From CAYWMD01 sp964458575 (lineage in GTDB: Bacteria; Verrucomicrobiota; Verrucomicrobiia; Limisphaerales; JADLHS01): a stretch of DNA of 64,000 nucleotides. The stretch lies in contig CAYWMD010000007.1 of NCBI GenBank assembly GCA_964458575.1, forward strand, positions 1 to 64,000. Direction: 5' to 3'. Position numbers and translations under genes: made by a program. Each line of letters begins with the position of its first letter. Position 1 is the stretch's first letter. This document shows, piece by piece, positions 7,657 to 16,517 of the stretch. The notes beneath the pieces are model-generated. The model worked only from the letters and a program-made list of their open reading frames with translations. It was not told the origin of the DNA and searched no databases.

Positions 7657-10434
7657 ATGAACAAACTGATCTTCATCGCTTGGTTACGCTGCGTGCCGGC
7701 GAGTGTCATCCGACCGTCCTTGGTTGTGGCGGCGGCTCTCCTCTTGCCGGCAACCGCCCGGGCGGACGTGTCGCTGAACCTTTCCTTCTGGCACGGTTAC
7801 GGTTTCTATTATCCCCAGTTGAGCCTCAGTTCGACCACGGCGCCCGTGACGTTTCACTGGATTGAAAACGCCAGCGGCACATTCTGGAAGCAATTCGGCG
7901 AAACCAACGGCAGCAGCGGCTACTCGGGCAGCAGTCTCACAGCGGCCATCAATACCTGCACGAATGGCTTGTGGAAATTATACATCAATCGCGGCCATGC
8001 CTCGCAGCAACTCTATTATTTCGCCGTAAACGTCAGCGGCGTGACGACCCAGGTGCTCGGCAATGTGAACATCACCTTTCCTTTGAACGGCGCTACGGGC
8101 ATAGCTTCCACCCCGACCTATACGTGGACCGGCCCCAGCAACCTCGCCGCCATCTTCGGCCTTTCCACTCATTCCGGCGCCGGCTTCAATTATGGCACCA
8201 CATTGCCCGGCAGCGCCACGAACTGGACGCCCGGGGTATTGTCGCCCGGAGCCAACTCTTTATACCTGGACTACCGCTCCAACAATTTCCCGGGCATCAC
8301 GTTCACCACGCCCACAAACATCGTGGGCAATCCGGTGCCCGATTGGTCGGCGCAGGGCGATTTGCATTCTTATCGTTACTCCGACTTCACCGTGGCCAGC
8401 AGCGGCGGCGGCCACACGTTGAAGGCGCATTATTCGTTCGAAAACGGCGGCATCTTCGCCAATGACTATTCCGGGAATGGCAACCACATCGGCATTTTGG
8501 GATCCGGCAGCGGCGGCACCCGTTACACGACCAACAATCCGGCCCTAGGAAATTTCGCCGCTCATTTTTTCAATAATTCCGGCGCGGGCTACGGTTCGCT
8601 CAAGCCGCCGGTCGGTGTGTTGACCAACCTGGCCGGTAGTTTCACGGTTTCCCTTTGGGTGCGGACAACGCAGATGACCGGAAGCGACACGGACGCCGGA
8701 CTTTCTGGCAACGCCGGGTTAGTGTCGGCCTTCAGCGGTCCCAACTGGGTCGTGCCGATGTCCCTCGTCAGTAACAAACTGGCGTTTGTCACCAGCGGGT
8801 CGCCGCAACACACCTTGCGTTCGACGGTTCCCATCACCAACGGTTCCGCCTTCATGCATGTGGCCGTCACCCGCAATCGTGTCACCGGCGAAAAGAAGAT
8901 TTACGTCAATGGCACGTTGAACGCCACCGGCACGGGTTCGACCGACCTTTTCGATACCGCCACCGAACTTTCCATCGGTTACAACTACAACGTCGGCACC
9001 GGCTTTCAGGGCACAATGGATGAAATTCAATTCTACACCGGCGTCCTTTCCGCGGCGGAAGTCGCGTTTCTTTATGCCAACCCCGGCAGCACCGTGCCGA
9101 ACACGACCGGTGGCGGCGACGAAGATCTGGCCAACGCCGTGGACGCGCCGCAATTTGTTTGGACGACCGGTGGCGACGCGCCGTGGTCCAAACAATCCAT
9201 CGAAACCGACGATGGTGTTGATGCGGCCCAAAGCGGTTCGATTGATCACGACGAGGAATCGTGGATCGAAACCACCATCGAAGGACCGGGATGGGTTTCC
9301 TTCTACTGGAACGTATCCAGCCAGGACGATGAAGACGGCACCGACTACCTCGAATTGACCGTGGACGAAGGTCCTGAAGCGCAAATCTACGGCGACTGGG
9401 GCTGGGACTCCTATGAAGTTTACGTGGGTGCCGGCTCGCACACACTGCGATGGACATACCACAAAGACGGCGATTTTACGGCCGGCGAAGACGCCGCGTG
9501 GCTGGACGAGGTGAGTTTTGCCCCGGAAATCGAGGTGGAGCTGAATCTAACCATCGAACACAACAACGATCCCGCCAATCCCGGCTACTACGCCCTGCCT
9601 GCGCTCCTGTCGTTTTCACCAAATCCCGTTACCTCCTACGAAGTCGAGTCGCCCAGCGGATATTTCTTCGCCTACAACGACGGTTTGGACGAAAACTATT
9701 CGGGCTACTCCATGCAAGGGACCCTGCAACAGGTCATTGACGAAATGGAGGCCGGCAACTGGACGCTTTACATCAACCGCAATCACGCCAACGAGCGGCA
9801 GTTCTTTTTCACGGTGTCGGTCAATCAACTGACAACGACGAATCTGCCGCCGGTGACCATCACCTCGCCCGCCGAGGACGCGACGGGGGTTGCCAACAAC
9901 CATGTCTTCACCTGGACTGGCCCGACGAACTTCACCTCCCTTTTCCTGAGTTCCACTCTGGTCACCAACGTTTTCACCTCAAGCGGCGGTAACACCAATC
10001 TGTCCCCGAACGCGACCAGCACGGTGTTCCCCAATCCGCTGCTGCCCGGAACGAATTCGGTGTTCATCAACTACCGGCGGAACAGTTACAGCGGCGTGAC
10101 GTTGAGCGATCCGGAGACGGCCTCGTTCGAAACCCTTTCTTCGTGGTCCTATTCGGTCAGCCTGGTGGCCCGGCAAACCCGCCGGTTCGTGGTCGGCGAC
10201 GCGGGAACGTCCGCGACGCCGGTGCAGATTCTCAATCCGCAATCCTCCGGCACGGATTTCAGTCTGGCGTTCCTCACGCAGGCGGGCCGCGCGCACACCG
10301 TCCAGTCCCGCACCAACCTCACGACCGCTCCGTGGATGACGCTGACCAATTTCATGGGCGACGGGAACTTGTGGCAACTCATCCTGCCGGTGGGCTCGAC
10401 CTCGGAAAACTACTTCCGCGTGGTCACGCAATAG
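7657..10434 (+). CDS. Secreted LamG/concanavalin-like multi-domain surface protein
   Basis: With the ATG at 7657 the product has 925 residues and starts with a signal peptide ending ATARA. An in-frame ATG at 7633 is possible but puts eight residues before the basic n-region. A repeated module of about 190 residues occurs twice, near the N-terminus and near residues 640-830. Both copies contain LYINR(G/N)HA followed by YFAVNV or FFTVSV, a (T/S)FPLNGATGIA-like strand and TYTWTGP or VFTWTGP. Between them lies a LamG-like domain (LKAHYSFENGG, SFTVSLWVRT, KIYVNGTLN, MDEIQFYTGVLSAAEV) and a jelly-roll piece (GWVSFYWNVSS). The C-terminus ends in SENYFRVVTQ, a common closing motif in secreted verrucomicrobial proteins. 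Probably a glycan-binding surface protein. Confidence 0.7.
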   Translation: MNKLIFIAWLRCVPASVIRPSLVVAAALLLPATARADVSLNLSFWHGYGFYYPQLSLSSTTAPVTFHWIENASGTFWKQFGETNGSSGYSGSSLTAAINTCTNGLWKLYINRGHASQQLYYFAVNVSGVTTQVLGNVNITFPLNGATGIASTPTYTWTGPSNLAAIFGLSTHSGAGFNYGTTLPGSATNWTPGVLSPGANSLYLDYRSNNFPGITFTTPTNIVGNPVPDWSAQGDLHSYRYSDFTVASSGGGHTLKAHYSFENGGIFANDYSGNGNHIGILGSGSGGTRYTTNNPALGNFAAHFFNNSGAGYGSLKPPVGVLTNLAGSFTVSLWVRTTQMTGSDTDAGLSGNAGLVSAFSGPNWVVPMSLVSNKLAFVTSGSPQHTLRSTVPITNGSAFMHVAVTRNRVTGEKKIYVNGTLNATGTGSTDLFDTATELSIGYNYNVGTGFQGTMDEIQFYTGVLSAAEVAFLYANPGSTVPNTTGGGDEDLANAVDAPQFVWTTGGDAPWSKQSIETDDGVDAAQSGSIDHDEESWIETTIEGPGWVSFYWNVSSQDDEDGTDYLELTVDEGPEAQIYGDWGWDSYEVYVGAGSHTLRWTYHKDGDFTAGEDAAWLDEVSFAPEIEVELNLTIEHNNDPANPGYYALPALLSFSPNPVTSYEVESPSGYFFAYNDGLDENYSGYSMQGTLQQVIDEMEAGNWTLYINRNHANERQFFFTVSVNQLTTTNLPPVTITSPAEDATGVANNHVFTWTGPTNFTSLFLSSTLVTNVFTSSGGNTNLSPNATSTVFPNPLLPGTNSVFINYRRNSYSGVTLSDPETASFETLSSWSYSVSLVARQTRRFVVGDAGTSATPVQILNPQSSGTDFSLAFLTQAGRAHTVQSRTNLTTAPWMTLTNFMGDGNLWQLILPVGSTSENYFRVVTQ

Positions 10435-10689
10435 GCGGCCGGCAGTGGGAGCCATGTTCCGAATCCGACGGCTCGGTTCGAGGATCGTCGCCATCTCCTG
10501 GTTGACGCTTAATTCTCCCTCCGACAATGACGCGCCCGGCGGCCGCGCAAGATACGCGGGGCTTTTGTCAATCCGCGTGTGGCGACGGCGCCCGGTTCGG
10601 GGAATCGTCCTGGAGAATTATGACGAAGTTTGCTTTGCGCAGAACCGGACAATGAAGCACAGTCGTCGCCGGACGCGGGAAAGAACCAG

Positions 10690-11367
10690 ATGATTTCAGT
10701 GATCACAGGATTGATCGCCGGCGCCGTGCATGTGGTCACGGGGCCGGACCATTTGACCGCCGTGGCGCCGCTGGCCGTGCGGCGGCCGCGCCGCGCGTGG
10801 CTGCCGGGCGCGCGCTGGGGACTGGGCCATTCGGCGGGCGTGGGACTGGTCGGGCTGCTTTCGCTCTGGCTGCGGGAGCTTATCCCGGTGGACCTGCTTT
10901 CAACCTGGGGGGAGCGGCTTGTGGGGGTGATGCTGTTCGGCATCGGTCTCTGGGCGTTGCGGCGCGCGCTCAAGCACAGCATTCATACGCATGAGCACGA
11001 GCACGACGGCGAGAAGCACGTCCATTTTCACGTTCACCACCAAAACGAGAATCACGGTGGCGCGGGCGCGCATCTGCACGCGCACGCGGCGTTTGGCATC
11101 GGCACGTTGCACGGATTGGCGGGCAGTTCCCATTTCCTGGGCGTCTTGCCGGCGCTGGCGTTTCCCACGCGGGCGGAAGCCATCGGGTATCTGATCGCAT
11201 TTGGCGTGGGAACGATTGGCGCGATGGCGGGTTTTTCCTGGGGCATGGGCTGGCTGGCGGCGCGCTCGGCCAATCGCGGCTTGAATATTTATCGCGGCCT
11301 GATGGGCACGTGCGCTGTGGCCGCGATGGCGGTGGGAGGCTTTTGGCTGGCGACGAGTTGGCGTTAG
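10690..11367 (+). CDS. Nickel/cobalt transporter-like membrane protein (NicO/HupE-type)
   Basis: The 225-residue integral membrane protein has about six predicted helices. It starts MISVITGLIAGAVHVVTGPDHL; the HVVTGPDH segment has the H-x-n-D-H pattern of helix I metal motifs in NiCoT/NicO permeases. A later GIGTLHGLAGSSHFLGVL helix resembles the second signature. Between helices lies a cytoplasmic or periplasmic His-rich loop (THEHEHDGEKHVHFHVHHQ) with more than ten His, expected to bind metal. Substrate is not certain, and sulfite/urease-accessory type relatives have similar topology. ATG at 10690 was chosen because it starts the first membrane helix; the frame stays open further upstream. 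Confidence 0.65.
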   Translation: MISVITGLIAGAVHVVTGPDHLTAVAPLAVRRPRRAWLPGARWGLGHSAGVGLVGLLSLWLRELIPVDLLSTWGERLVGVMLFGIGLWALRRALKHSIHTHEHEHDGEKHVHFHVHHQNENHGGAGAHLHAHAAFGIGTLHGLAGSSHFLGVLPALAFPTRAEAIGYLIAFGVGTIGAMAGFSWGMGWLAARSANRGLNIYRGLMGTCAVAAMAVGGFWLATSWR

Positions 11368-11369
11368 CA

Positions 11370-11475
11370 AAAGCTCCGAATCCAAACACCAACATCCAGT
11401 GAAGCTCCAATCATCAAGTTTTCGAAGCGTCGCTGGCTGGCTGGCGCAGTTGCTGTTTGGAATTTGAAGATTCTC
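11370..11475. repeat. Dispersed intergenic repeat, family B, copy 1 (upstream of guaB)
   Basis: About 105 bp with landmarks AGCTCCGAA, TCCAA, CCAG then GAAGCTCCAATCATCAA, GCTGG-TGGCG and TTTGGAATTTG. The same order of landmarks occurs at 13107-13207 just after guaB. It does not encode a protein that I can support. Confidence 0.6.
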
Positions 11476-11544
11476 TGGAGCCTGGAGGCTGGCGCCCGGA
11501 GTTTTTATATTGCCAAACCCGCGGCGCGTTCTGCATCCTCGGTC

Positions 11545-13104
11545 ATGGCAGCGCAAACGCGGAATCTCGATTCGCAATTCTACCAGTCGGCGGACACTTT
11601 TTTCCCGGCCCACACCAGCCTCGGCCTTACGTTTGACGACATCACCCTCGCAACGCTTTTCTCGGAGGTCCTGCCGCGCGACACCCAACTGGAAGCGCAA
11701 TTGGCCGAGGGATTGCGCCTGAACATCCCTGTGGTCTCCGCGGACATGGACACCGTGACGGAGTCGCGGATGGCGATTGCCATGGCGCTCAACGGCGGAA
11801 TGGGCCTGATCCATTACAACATGCCCGAGCGGCAGCAACTCTCCGAGGTCAGCCGCGTGAAATATCACGTCCCGGGCATGATTCCCGATCCCATCGCCGT
11901 CGCGCCCGACGATCTCATCGGGGACGTCACGAAAATGGTGGAGGAACGCAAGTTCGGATTCAGCACCTTTCCGGTGGTAAACAACAAAGGCGTGCTGGTC
12001 GGCCTGCTTTCAGGGCACGTGGTGAAACCGCGGTATGCCAAACGCAAGGTGGTGGAGGCCATGACGCCGCGGGCGCAGGTTCACACCATTCACAAGAAGG
12101 ACCTGGGCAAGGATCCCATCGCGCGCGCCGACAAGTTTTTCACCGAGCGACCCGGCATCCACAAGCTGCTGGTGGTGGATGATTACGACCATTTGCACGG
12201 CCTGTTCACGATGAACGACGTGGAGCGCATCGCGCAGGAGCGCAAGGCCCAGTTCAAGCCCGCGCGCGATGCGCAGTTCCGGCTCGTTTGTGGCGCGGCG
12301 GTCAGCGCCACGCGCAATGCGTTCGGTGAACTGGATCGGGAACGCGTGCTCGCGCACGTGGGCGGTCTCGTGGAGCGCGGCGTGGATTGCGTGGCCGTTT
12401 CCACCGCCCACGGCCACAGCAAGGGCGTGGGTGACGCGGTGAAGATGTTGCGCGAGGCGTTTCCGAAACTGCCGATCATCGCCGGGAACGTGACCAGCGC
12501 CGCGGGTGTGGAGTTTCTCGCCGATTGCGGCGCGAACGTGATCAAGGTCGGCCAGGGGCCGGGCTCAATCTGCACCACGCGCATCGTGGCGGGGGTGGGC
12601 ATTCCGCAAATGACGGCGCTTTACATCTGTTCGCGCATGGCGGCAAAAAAGAACGTGACCGTCCTCGCTGACGGCGGCATCACCAAGTCCGGCGACATCG
12701 TCAAGGCCCTGACGCTGGCGAGCGCCGTGATTTGCGGCGGCTTGTTTGCGGGCTGCACCGAGGCCCCGGGCGACGTGATGGAGATTGGCGGCAAGCTTTA
12801 CAAACAATACCGCGGCATGGGCAGTCTCGCCGCGATGAAGGCGGGCAGCGCGGCGCGTTACGGTCAGCCTTCGAATCCCACGCAAAAAGTCGCCGCCGAA
12901 GGCATTGAAGCGCTGAAGGAGGCGGTGGGGCCGGTGGATCGCGTCCTGGCGCAACTCATCGGTGGTATTCAGTCCGGGATGGGTTACCTGGGCGCGGCGA
13001 ATCTCGATCAGCTTCGGGCCAAGGCGCGCTTCATCCGCGTCAGCGCCGCCGGCATGAAGGAAGCCGCGCCACATGATGTGGTGGAATTGAAGACGGGCGG
13101 GTGA
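11545..13104 (+). CDS. guaB: Inosine-5-prime-monophosphate dehydrogenase
   Basis: The 519-residue protein is the NAD-dependent enzyme that turns IMP into XMP in guanine nucleotide synthesis. The barrel opens with GLTFDDITLATLFSEVLP and VVSADMDTVTESRMAIAMA. A CBS pair occupies about residues 115-235 (FPVVNNKGVLVGLLSG, LLVVDDYDHLHGLFTMND). The catalytic loop is GPGSICTTRIVAGVG with the active Cys, preceded by ANVIKVGQGPG, and is followed by VLADGGITKSGDIVKAL and the flap YRGMGSLAAM. ATG at 11545 places the family start correctly; upstream codons read into the repeat. The gene stands alone and is flanked on both sides by family B repeats. Confidence 0.95.
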   Translation: MAAQTRNLDSQFYQSADTFFPAHTSLGLTFDDITLATLFSEVLPRDTQLEAQLAEGLRLNIPVVSADMDTVTESRMAIAMALNGGMGLIHYNMPERQQLSEVSRVKYHVPGMIPDPIAVAPDDLIGDVTKMVEERKFGFSTFPVVNNKGVLVGLLSGHVVKPRYAKRKVVEAMTPRAQVHTIHKKDLGKDPIARADKFFTERPGIHKLLVVDDYDHLHGLFTMNDVERIAQERKAQFKPARDAQFRLVCGAAVSATRNAFGELDRERVLAHVGGLVERGVDCVAVSTAHGHSKGVGDAVKMLREAFPKLPIIAGNVTSAAGVEFLADCGANVIKVGQGPGSICTTRIVAGVGIPQMTALYICSRMAAKKNVTVLADGGITKSGDIVKALTLASAVICGGLFAGCTEAPGDVMEIGGKLYKQYRGMGSLAAMKAGSAARYGQPSNPTQKVAAEGIEALKEAVGPVDRVLAQLIGGIQSGMGYLGAANLDQLRAKARFIRVSAAGMKEAAPHDVVELKTGG

Positions 13105-13106
13105 AA

Positions 13107-13207
13107 AAAGCTCCGAACTCCAACCTCCAGAGAAGCACCATTCATCAAACTCTCAAAAACTGCGGATGGATGGCGATGATTTGATTTTTGGAATTTGGAA
13201 TTTTCAG
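13107..13207. repeat. Dispersed intergenic repeat, family B, copy 2 (downstream of guaB)
   Basis: This copy shares AGCTCCGAA, TCCAACCTCCAGAGAAGC, TTCATCAA, GGATGGCG and TTTTTGGAATTTGGAATTTT with copy 1, in the same orientation. It overlaps the last codons of the zinc-ribbon gene at 13204 by a few bases. Confidence 0.6.
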
Positions 13208-13428
13208 AACTCAATCGCCTCGTTCAGCTTGCCACATTGCGAGCAGCGTGACCGGACCACGTCCGGATCATCCGTGTAAACGTAGCCGCAGTGCTGGCAG
13301 CGGAAGACGCGGTCCGCGCTCGCGGTCGGGTGAAAGCGGCGGGTGCGCAATTCCGTGTAGATGGCCAGCCCGCACAGCGCCGCGAGCAGGATAACCACGT
13401 AGGAAAAAATTAGTTCGGGAGCGCTCAT
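13204..13428 (-). CDS. Small membrane-anchored zinc-ribbon protein
   Basis: The 74-residue product has one N-terminal membrane helix (LIFSYVVILLAALCGLAIY, about residues 6-24), a basic linker and a C-terminal zinc ribbon. The Cys pairs are FRCQHCGYVYTDD and RSRCSQCGKLNE, four Cys as CxxC-x13-CxxC. It ends EAIEF. The ribbon faces the cytoplasm if the helix inserts with the positive linker inside. It follows the tonB-like gene of the second ExbBD operon on the same strand by 39 bp, so it may belong to that unit. Role unknown. Confidence 0.7.
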   Translation of the reverse strand: MSAPELIFSYVVILLAALCGLAIYTELRTRRFHPTASADRVFRCQHCGYVYTDDPDVVRSRCSQCGKLNEAIEF

Positions 13429-13467
13429 GGTTTTGTCAAAGCGTCGGCGCGTTCGAAGGCGGAAACC

Positions 13468-14316
13468 TCATTGTCGTGCGGGCGCGGCGGCCGGGATGGT
13501 CGCTGGTGAGTTGGTTGCCGGGAGCGGGACGGTGTGCCACTCGAAGATCATCAACCCCAGCGCCAGTTTCTCCGCCCCGGCGCGCTGCGGATCGAAGCGC
13601 GCGTTCCGCGCGGCGGTCAAGGCCCAATGATCGGCCGCGGCGGAACCGCTGCCCGGCGGCGTGAAGACCAGTTTTGCTGAAATCACCTGGCCGTCCGCAT
13701 CCACGAGCACCTGGGCCACGTTGTTGGTCAGCAGGTCCGCCGCCGGCCAGGAGGGCAAAGCCGGCGGGTTAAGCAGCCGGCGTTGAGCCAGGCCATCGGC
13801 GAGTTTCAAGGTCGAGCGCTGGGAGACCGGTGGTTGGAAGTCCGGCCGCACAACCGGGCTGACGTCCGGGGCGGGTTTGATCTCGAATTCAAACGGCGGC
13901 CGCACGCTGGCATGCACAACCTGGGCAAACGTCGTCCCGAGCTTGTCCACCGGCAGCTCCAGCATCCGGGCCGGTTCGGTCCAGCGAAACGCCTCGTCGG
14001 GAGGTTGCAGCCTCGTCCCGCCGGCGAATCCCCTTCGCTGCGGCAGGGCGAAAAGGGTGGGATCGCTTAATGCCAGCAATTCATCGGAGGTCGCTGCGAG
14101 CCGCAGGAGCGTCGGGTCTTTGACGCTTAACGCGAACAATTCGTTGGAGTGAAAAGCGAGACTCAGCGTGGGTGCGAACGCGGGCGAACGGGGCGTGACA
14201 GGCTTGCGTTTGCCCAGGATGAAAATGAGCGCGAGATGAGCGGCAAATACCAGCGCGACAAGCGTCCACCAGCGCCGGTGCGACCAGGGGCGCGGCGCGA
14301 GGGTGGCCGCGTTCAT
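13468..14316 (-). CDS. TonB-like periplasmic energy transducer, divergent
   Basis: This 282-residue protein has a basic cytoplasmic tail, one membrane helix (about 18-36, TLVALVFAAHLALIFILG), a long spacer rich in Pro and Leu, and a C-terminal fold resembling TonB (about 205-265): NVAQVLVDADGQVISAKLVF and AADHWALTAARNARFDPQR. It lacks the usual proline/lysine tracts and the classic WRF ending, so it may be a TonB variant or a TolA-like partner. Its ATG overlaps the exbD stop as ATGA. Together with upstream exbB and exbD it forms a second energising complex, distinct from the iron-linked one at the left end. Its client is unknown. Confidence 0.6.
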   Translation of the reverse strand: MNAATLAPRPWSHRRWWTLVALVFAAHLALIFILGKRKPVTPRSPAFAPTLSLAFHSNELFALSVKDPTLLRLAATSDELLALSDPTLFALPQRRGFAGGTRLQPPDEAFRWTEPARMLELPVDKLGTTFAQVVHASVRPPFEFEIKPAPDVSPVVRPDFQPPVSQRSTLKLADGLAQRRLLNPPALPSWPAADLLTNNVAQVLVDADGQVISAKLVFTPPGSGSAAADHWALTAARNARFDPQRAGAEKLALGLMIFEWHTVPLPATNSPATIPAAAPARQ

Positions 14317-14753
14317 GGTTGGGCCGGCGCCTCGCCGTTCGGCCCGGTGACGACCTGGGGCAGCGTCGCGATGTGTGCGTCGCGGATGCCCACATTGCGG
14401 GCGAGCAACGCCAACTCGACAAACTGTCCCCAAGGCATGCTTTTGTCCGCCATCACCACGAGGGTCAGGGCTTCCGGAGAGTTGGTCACCGCGGCGGCCA
14501 GCCGGGATTGCAATTCCACCTTGGTGACCATCTGATTGGCGAAGTAAAGCCGGTGGGCCGCGTCCACGGCGACCGTGACGGTGGGTTTGTCGGTGCCGGG
14601 CAGATCGTTGGCGGCGGGCAACTGCAAATGGAGGCCCGGCGTGTAAATCAGCGGGCCGAGCATCACGAACATCACGAGCAGAAAAAAAGCCGATGCAAAG
14701 GGGGCCGTATCCAGGATGCTGCCCAGCATTTTGGCGTTGCGGCGAAATTTCAC
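14313..14753 (-). CDS. exbD: ExbD/TolR-family protein (second copy)
   Basis: The 146-residue protein has an N-terminal cytoplasmic tail, one helix (about residues 17-37, APFASAFFLLVMFVMLGPLI) and the periplasmic ExbD/TolR domain with LPAANDLPG, VTVAVDAAHRLYF and LTLVVMADKSMPWGQFVELA. The usual Asp at the head of the helix is replaced here: the helix begins DTAPFASAFF, with the Asp four residues earlier. Whether it still relays protons is open. The ATG and the preceding exbB stop overlap by 4 bp, and its own stop overlaps the next start by 4 bp. Confidence 0.8.
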   Translation of the reverse strand: MKFRRNAKMLGSILDTAPFASAFFLLVMFVMLGPLIYTPGLHLQLPAANDLPGTDKPTVTVAVDAAHRLYFANQMVTKVELQSRLAAAVTNSPEALTLVVMADKSMPWGQFVELALLARNVGIRDAHIATLPQVVTGPNGEAPAQP

Positions 14754-15466
14754 GCGCTCTTGCTCCCGTTCCCGTCGGTGACGATATTGACGATGTCCGC
14801 GGCGACCCGCTCCATATCTTGAACGATCGAGTTCACGCGATTCACCAGGTAGTTATGGCCGGCGTGCAGGGGAATCGCGACCGCCAGCCCCGCAGCCGTG
14901 CAGGTCAACGCCTGTTTGATGCCCGCCGAAAGCTGGCCGACGTGCGCGTTTAATCCGGCGGTTTCAATGCCGCTGAACACCTCCATGAAACCCAGCACTG
15001 TGCCGAGCAATCCCATCAATGGCGCGAGCCGGGTGAGCGTTGCGAGGAAATCGAGTTTCTCTTCCAAGCGCGGCACTTCGGCGTGGCCGGCGGCTTCGAC
15101 CGCTTCCCGGACGCGGTCGCGGCCCTGATCCCGGCTGAGGATGGCGGTTTTGACCAATCGTGAAACCGGGCCGGCGGTGGCATCGCAAATGGAAATCGCC
15201 TCCACGACGTTGTCGCGCTTTAGCACGGTGCGGACGCCGTTGAGGAATTCGGTGGAGTTGATCTGCGAACGGTGGCAATGCAGGAAGCGTTCGATAAATA
15301 CGACGATTCCCACCGCGCCCGCAAACAGGATCACCCAAATCATCAGACCGCCGTACTTGAGCAGTAATGGGGATTTGTCCGCCGCGAGACCGGGCACGTT
15401 CGTCACAATTGCGGCTAAGAGCGGGGCGAAATTCAGCTCACTTGCGGCTAATAAATTCGGCAGCAT
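14750..15466 (-). CDS. exbB: ExbB/TolQ-family proton channel protein (second copy)
   Basis: The 238-residue protein has an N-terminal hydrophobic segment, a first core helix (about residues 39-60, GLMIWVILFAGAVGIVVFIE), a cytoplasmic loop containing VEAAGHAEVPRLEEKLDFLA, and two helices with TRLAPLMGLLGTVLGFMEVF and IKQALTCTAAGLAVAIPLH. These are the conserved MotA/TolQ/ExbB signatures. It heads an exbB-exbD-tonB-like operon with 4-bp overlaps. No iron genes are adjacent, so the complex may power a different outer-membrane task or a Tol-like one; no pal or tolB is in the window. Confidence 0.88.
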   Translation of the reverse strand: MLPNLLAASELNFAPLLAAIVTNVPGLAADKSPLLLKYGGLMIWVILFAGAVGIVVFIERFLHCHRSQINSTEFLNGVRTVLKRDNVVEAISICDATAGPVSRLVKTAILSRDQGRDRVREAVEAAGHAEVPRLEEKLDFLATLTRLAPLMGLLGTVLGFMEVFSGIETAGLNAHVGQLSAGIKQALTCTAAGLAVAIPLHAGHNYLVNRVNSIVQDMERVAADIVNIVTDGNGSKSA

Positions 15467-15598
15467 GGCGGAGTTATAGAAGCGGTCGGGCCAAGTTCAA
15501 AGCCGAAAGTTTGGGCCGATTCGCGCTTCGCCCGCCGCCAAGCGGCGGAGCCGGGCTTTGGGCTTGCATCCGCCCGGATTCGGACAAATCCTTGGCGC

Positions 15599-15979
15599 GT
15601 GGAAAAACCCGATCAACTCCGCGAACTCTGGCGAATGCAGCAGGCTCTGAACGAACGCATCGGCGTCCATACCCACGGCATGGACGAGGCGGAAAAGACC
15701 AGGTGGGTGTTGAATTATTGCCGGGCGATGTCGCAGGAAATTGCCGAGTTGACGGACAGCGTTCCGTGGAAGTGGTGGGCGCGGTATCAGAAGTTCGACC
15801 AGCAAAACGCGCGGGTCGAAGTCGTGGATCTGTTTCATTTTCTCATCAGCCTGGCGCAGGTGCTGGGCATGAGCGCGGACGATGTGTTTGCCGCCTACGT
15901 CAAGAAGAACGAGGTGAATTTTCAGCGGCAGGAGAGTGGCTATACAAAAAAAGATGAACACGACTCCAAACACATCTGA
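15599..15979 (+). CDS. dUTPase/MazG-like nucleotide pyrophosphohydrolase
   Basis: The 126-residue helical protein carries the metal-binding pattern of the all-alpha NTP-PPase superfamily: QEIAELTDSVPWKWW supplies the first ExxE-like pair and ARVEVVDLFHFLIS the second E-x-x-D set. The WKWW stretch and the VDLFHFLIS helix are typical of dimeric dUTPases, which split dUTP to dUMP and keep uracil out of DNA. Translation probably begins with GTG at 15599; the next ATG is 12 codons inside. It runs opposite to the exbB operon and is followed after 15 bp by the STAS-like gene, so the two may be co-transcribed. Confidence 0.65.
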   Translation: MEKPDQLRELWRMQQALNERIGVHTHGMDEAEKTRWVLNYCRAMSQEIAELTDSVPWKWWARYQKFDQQNARVEVVDLFHFLISLAQVLGMSADDVFAAYVKKNEVNFQRQESGYTKKDEHDSKHI

Positions 15980-15994
15980 CCCGGCCCGGAAGCC

Positions 15995-16375
15995 ATGACC
16001 GAAATCGAACATCTCGAGATTGTTCATGACTGTGCCTGCTATCGTCCGGTGGGAGAAGTGACTTTTCCGCAGGCGGCGGAGTTGCTGTTCGCGGCCCTGA
16101 AATTTGCGCGCGACCGGCAGATTCCCCGGCTTCTGATCAACGCCACCGGGTTGACCGGTTTTCCCTCGCCCACCCTGGCCGAGCGTTACTTCCTGGCGCG
16201 CAAATGGGCGGCGCTGGCCCAGCAGTATGTCCGGGTGGTGTTGGTGGTGCCTGCCACGATGATTGATCCCGAGAAATTTGGCGTGATCGTCGCGCGGAAC
16301 GCCGGCACGGACGCGGAAGTGTTCGCGACGGAAGCCGAGGCGCTGGCCTGGCTGACGGACAAAGCCGGGAAATGA
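15995..16375 (+). CDS. STAS/SpoIIAA-like hypothetical protein
   Basis: This 126-residue soluble protein has an alternating strand-helix pattern: EIVHDCACYRPVGEVTF, then AAELLFAALKFARDRQIPRLLINATGLTGF, then RVVLVVPATMIDPEKFGVIVARNAG and a final helix EALAWLTDKA. This resembles SpoIIAA/STAS-like proteins, which bind partners or lipids, with LLINATGLTGF at the position of the usual D-x-S/T-G loop. No phosphorylatable DSSG-type motif is present. It starts 15 bp after the dUTPase-like gene. Specific role unknown. Confidence 0.5.
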   Translation: MTEIEHLEIVHDCACYRPVGEVTFPQAAELLFAALKFARDRQIPRLLINATGLTGFPSPTLAERYFLARKWAALAQQYVRVVLVVPATMIDPEKFGVIVARNAGTDAEVFATEAEALAWLTDKAGK

Positions 16376-16517
16376 ATCGTCATCAATCGGCCGCCTGACT
16401 CGGGGCGACCAGCTGCGGCATGATGCGTGTGCTCCCCGGCTGCGTCGCGAACGTTGACGATGGCCGGTGGCACGTTTAATGTCCGTTGACCGCTTAAAAC
16501 ATCTGACGCCACGCTTT

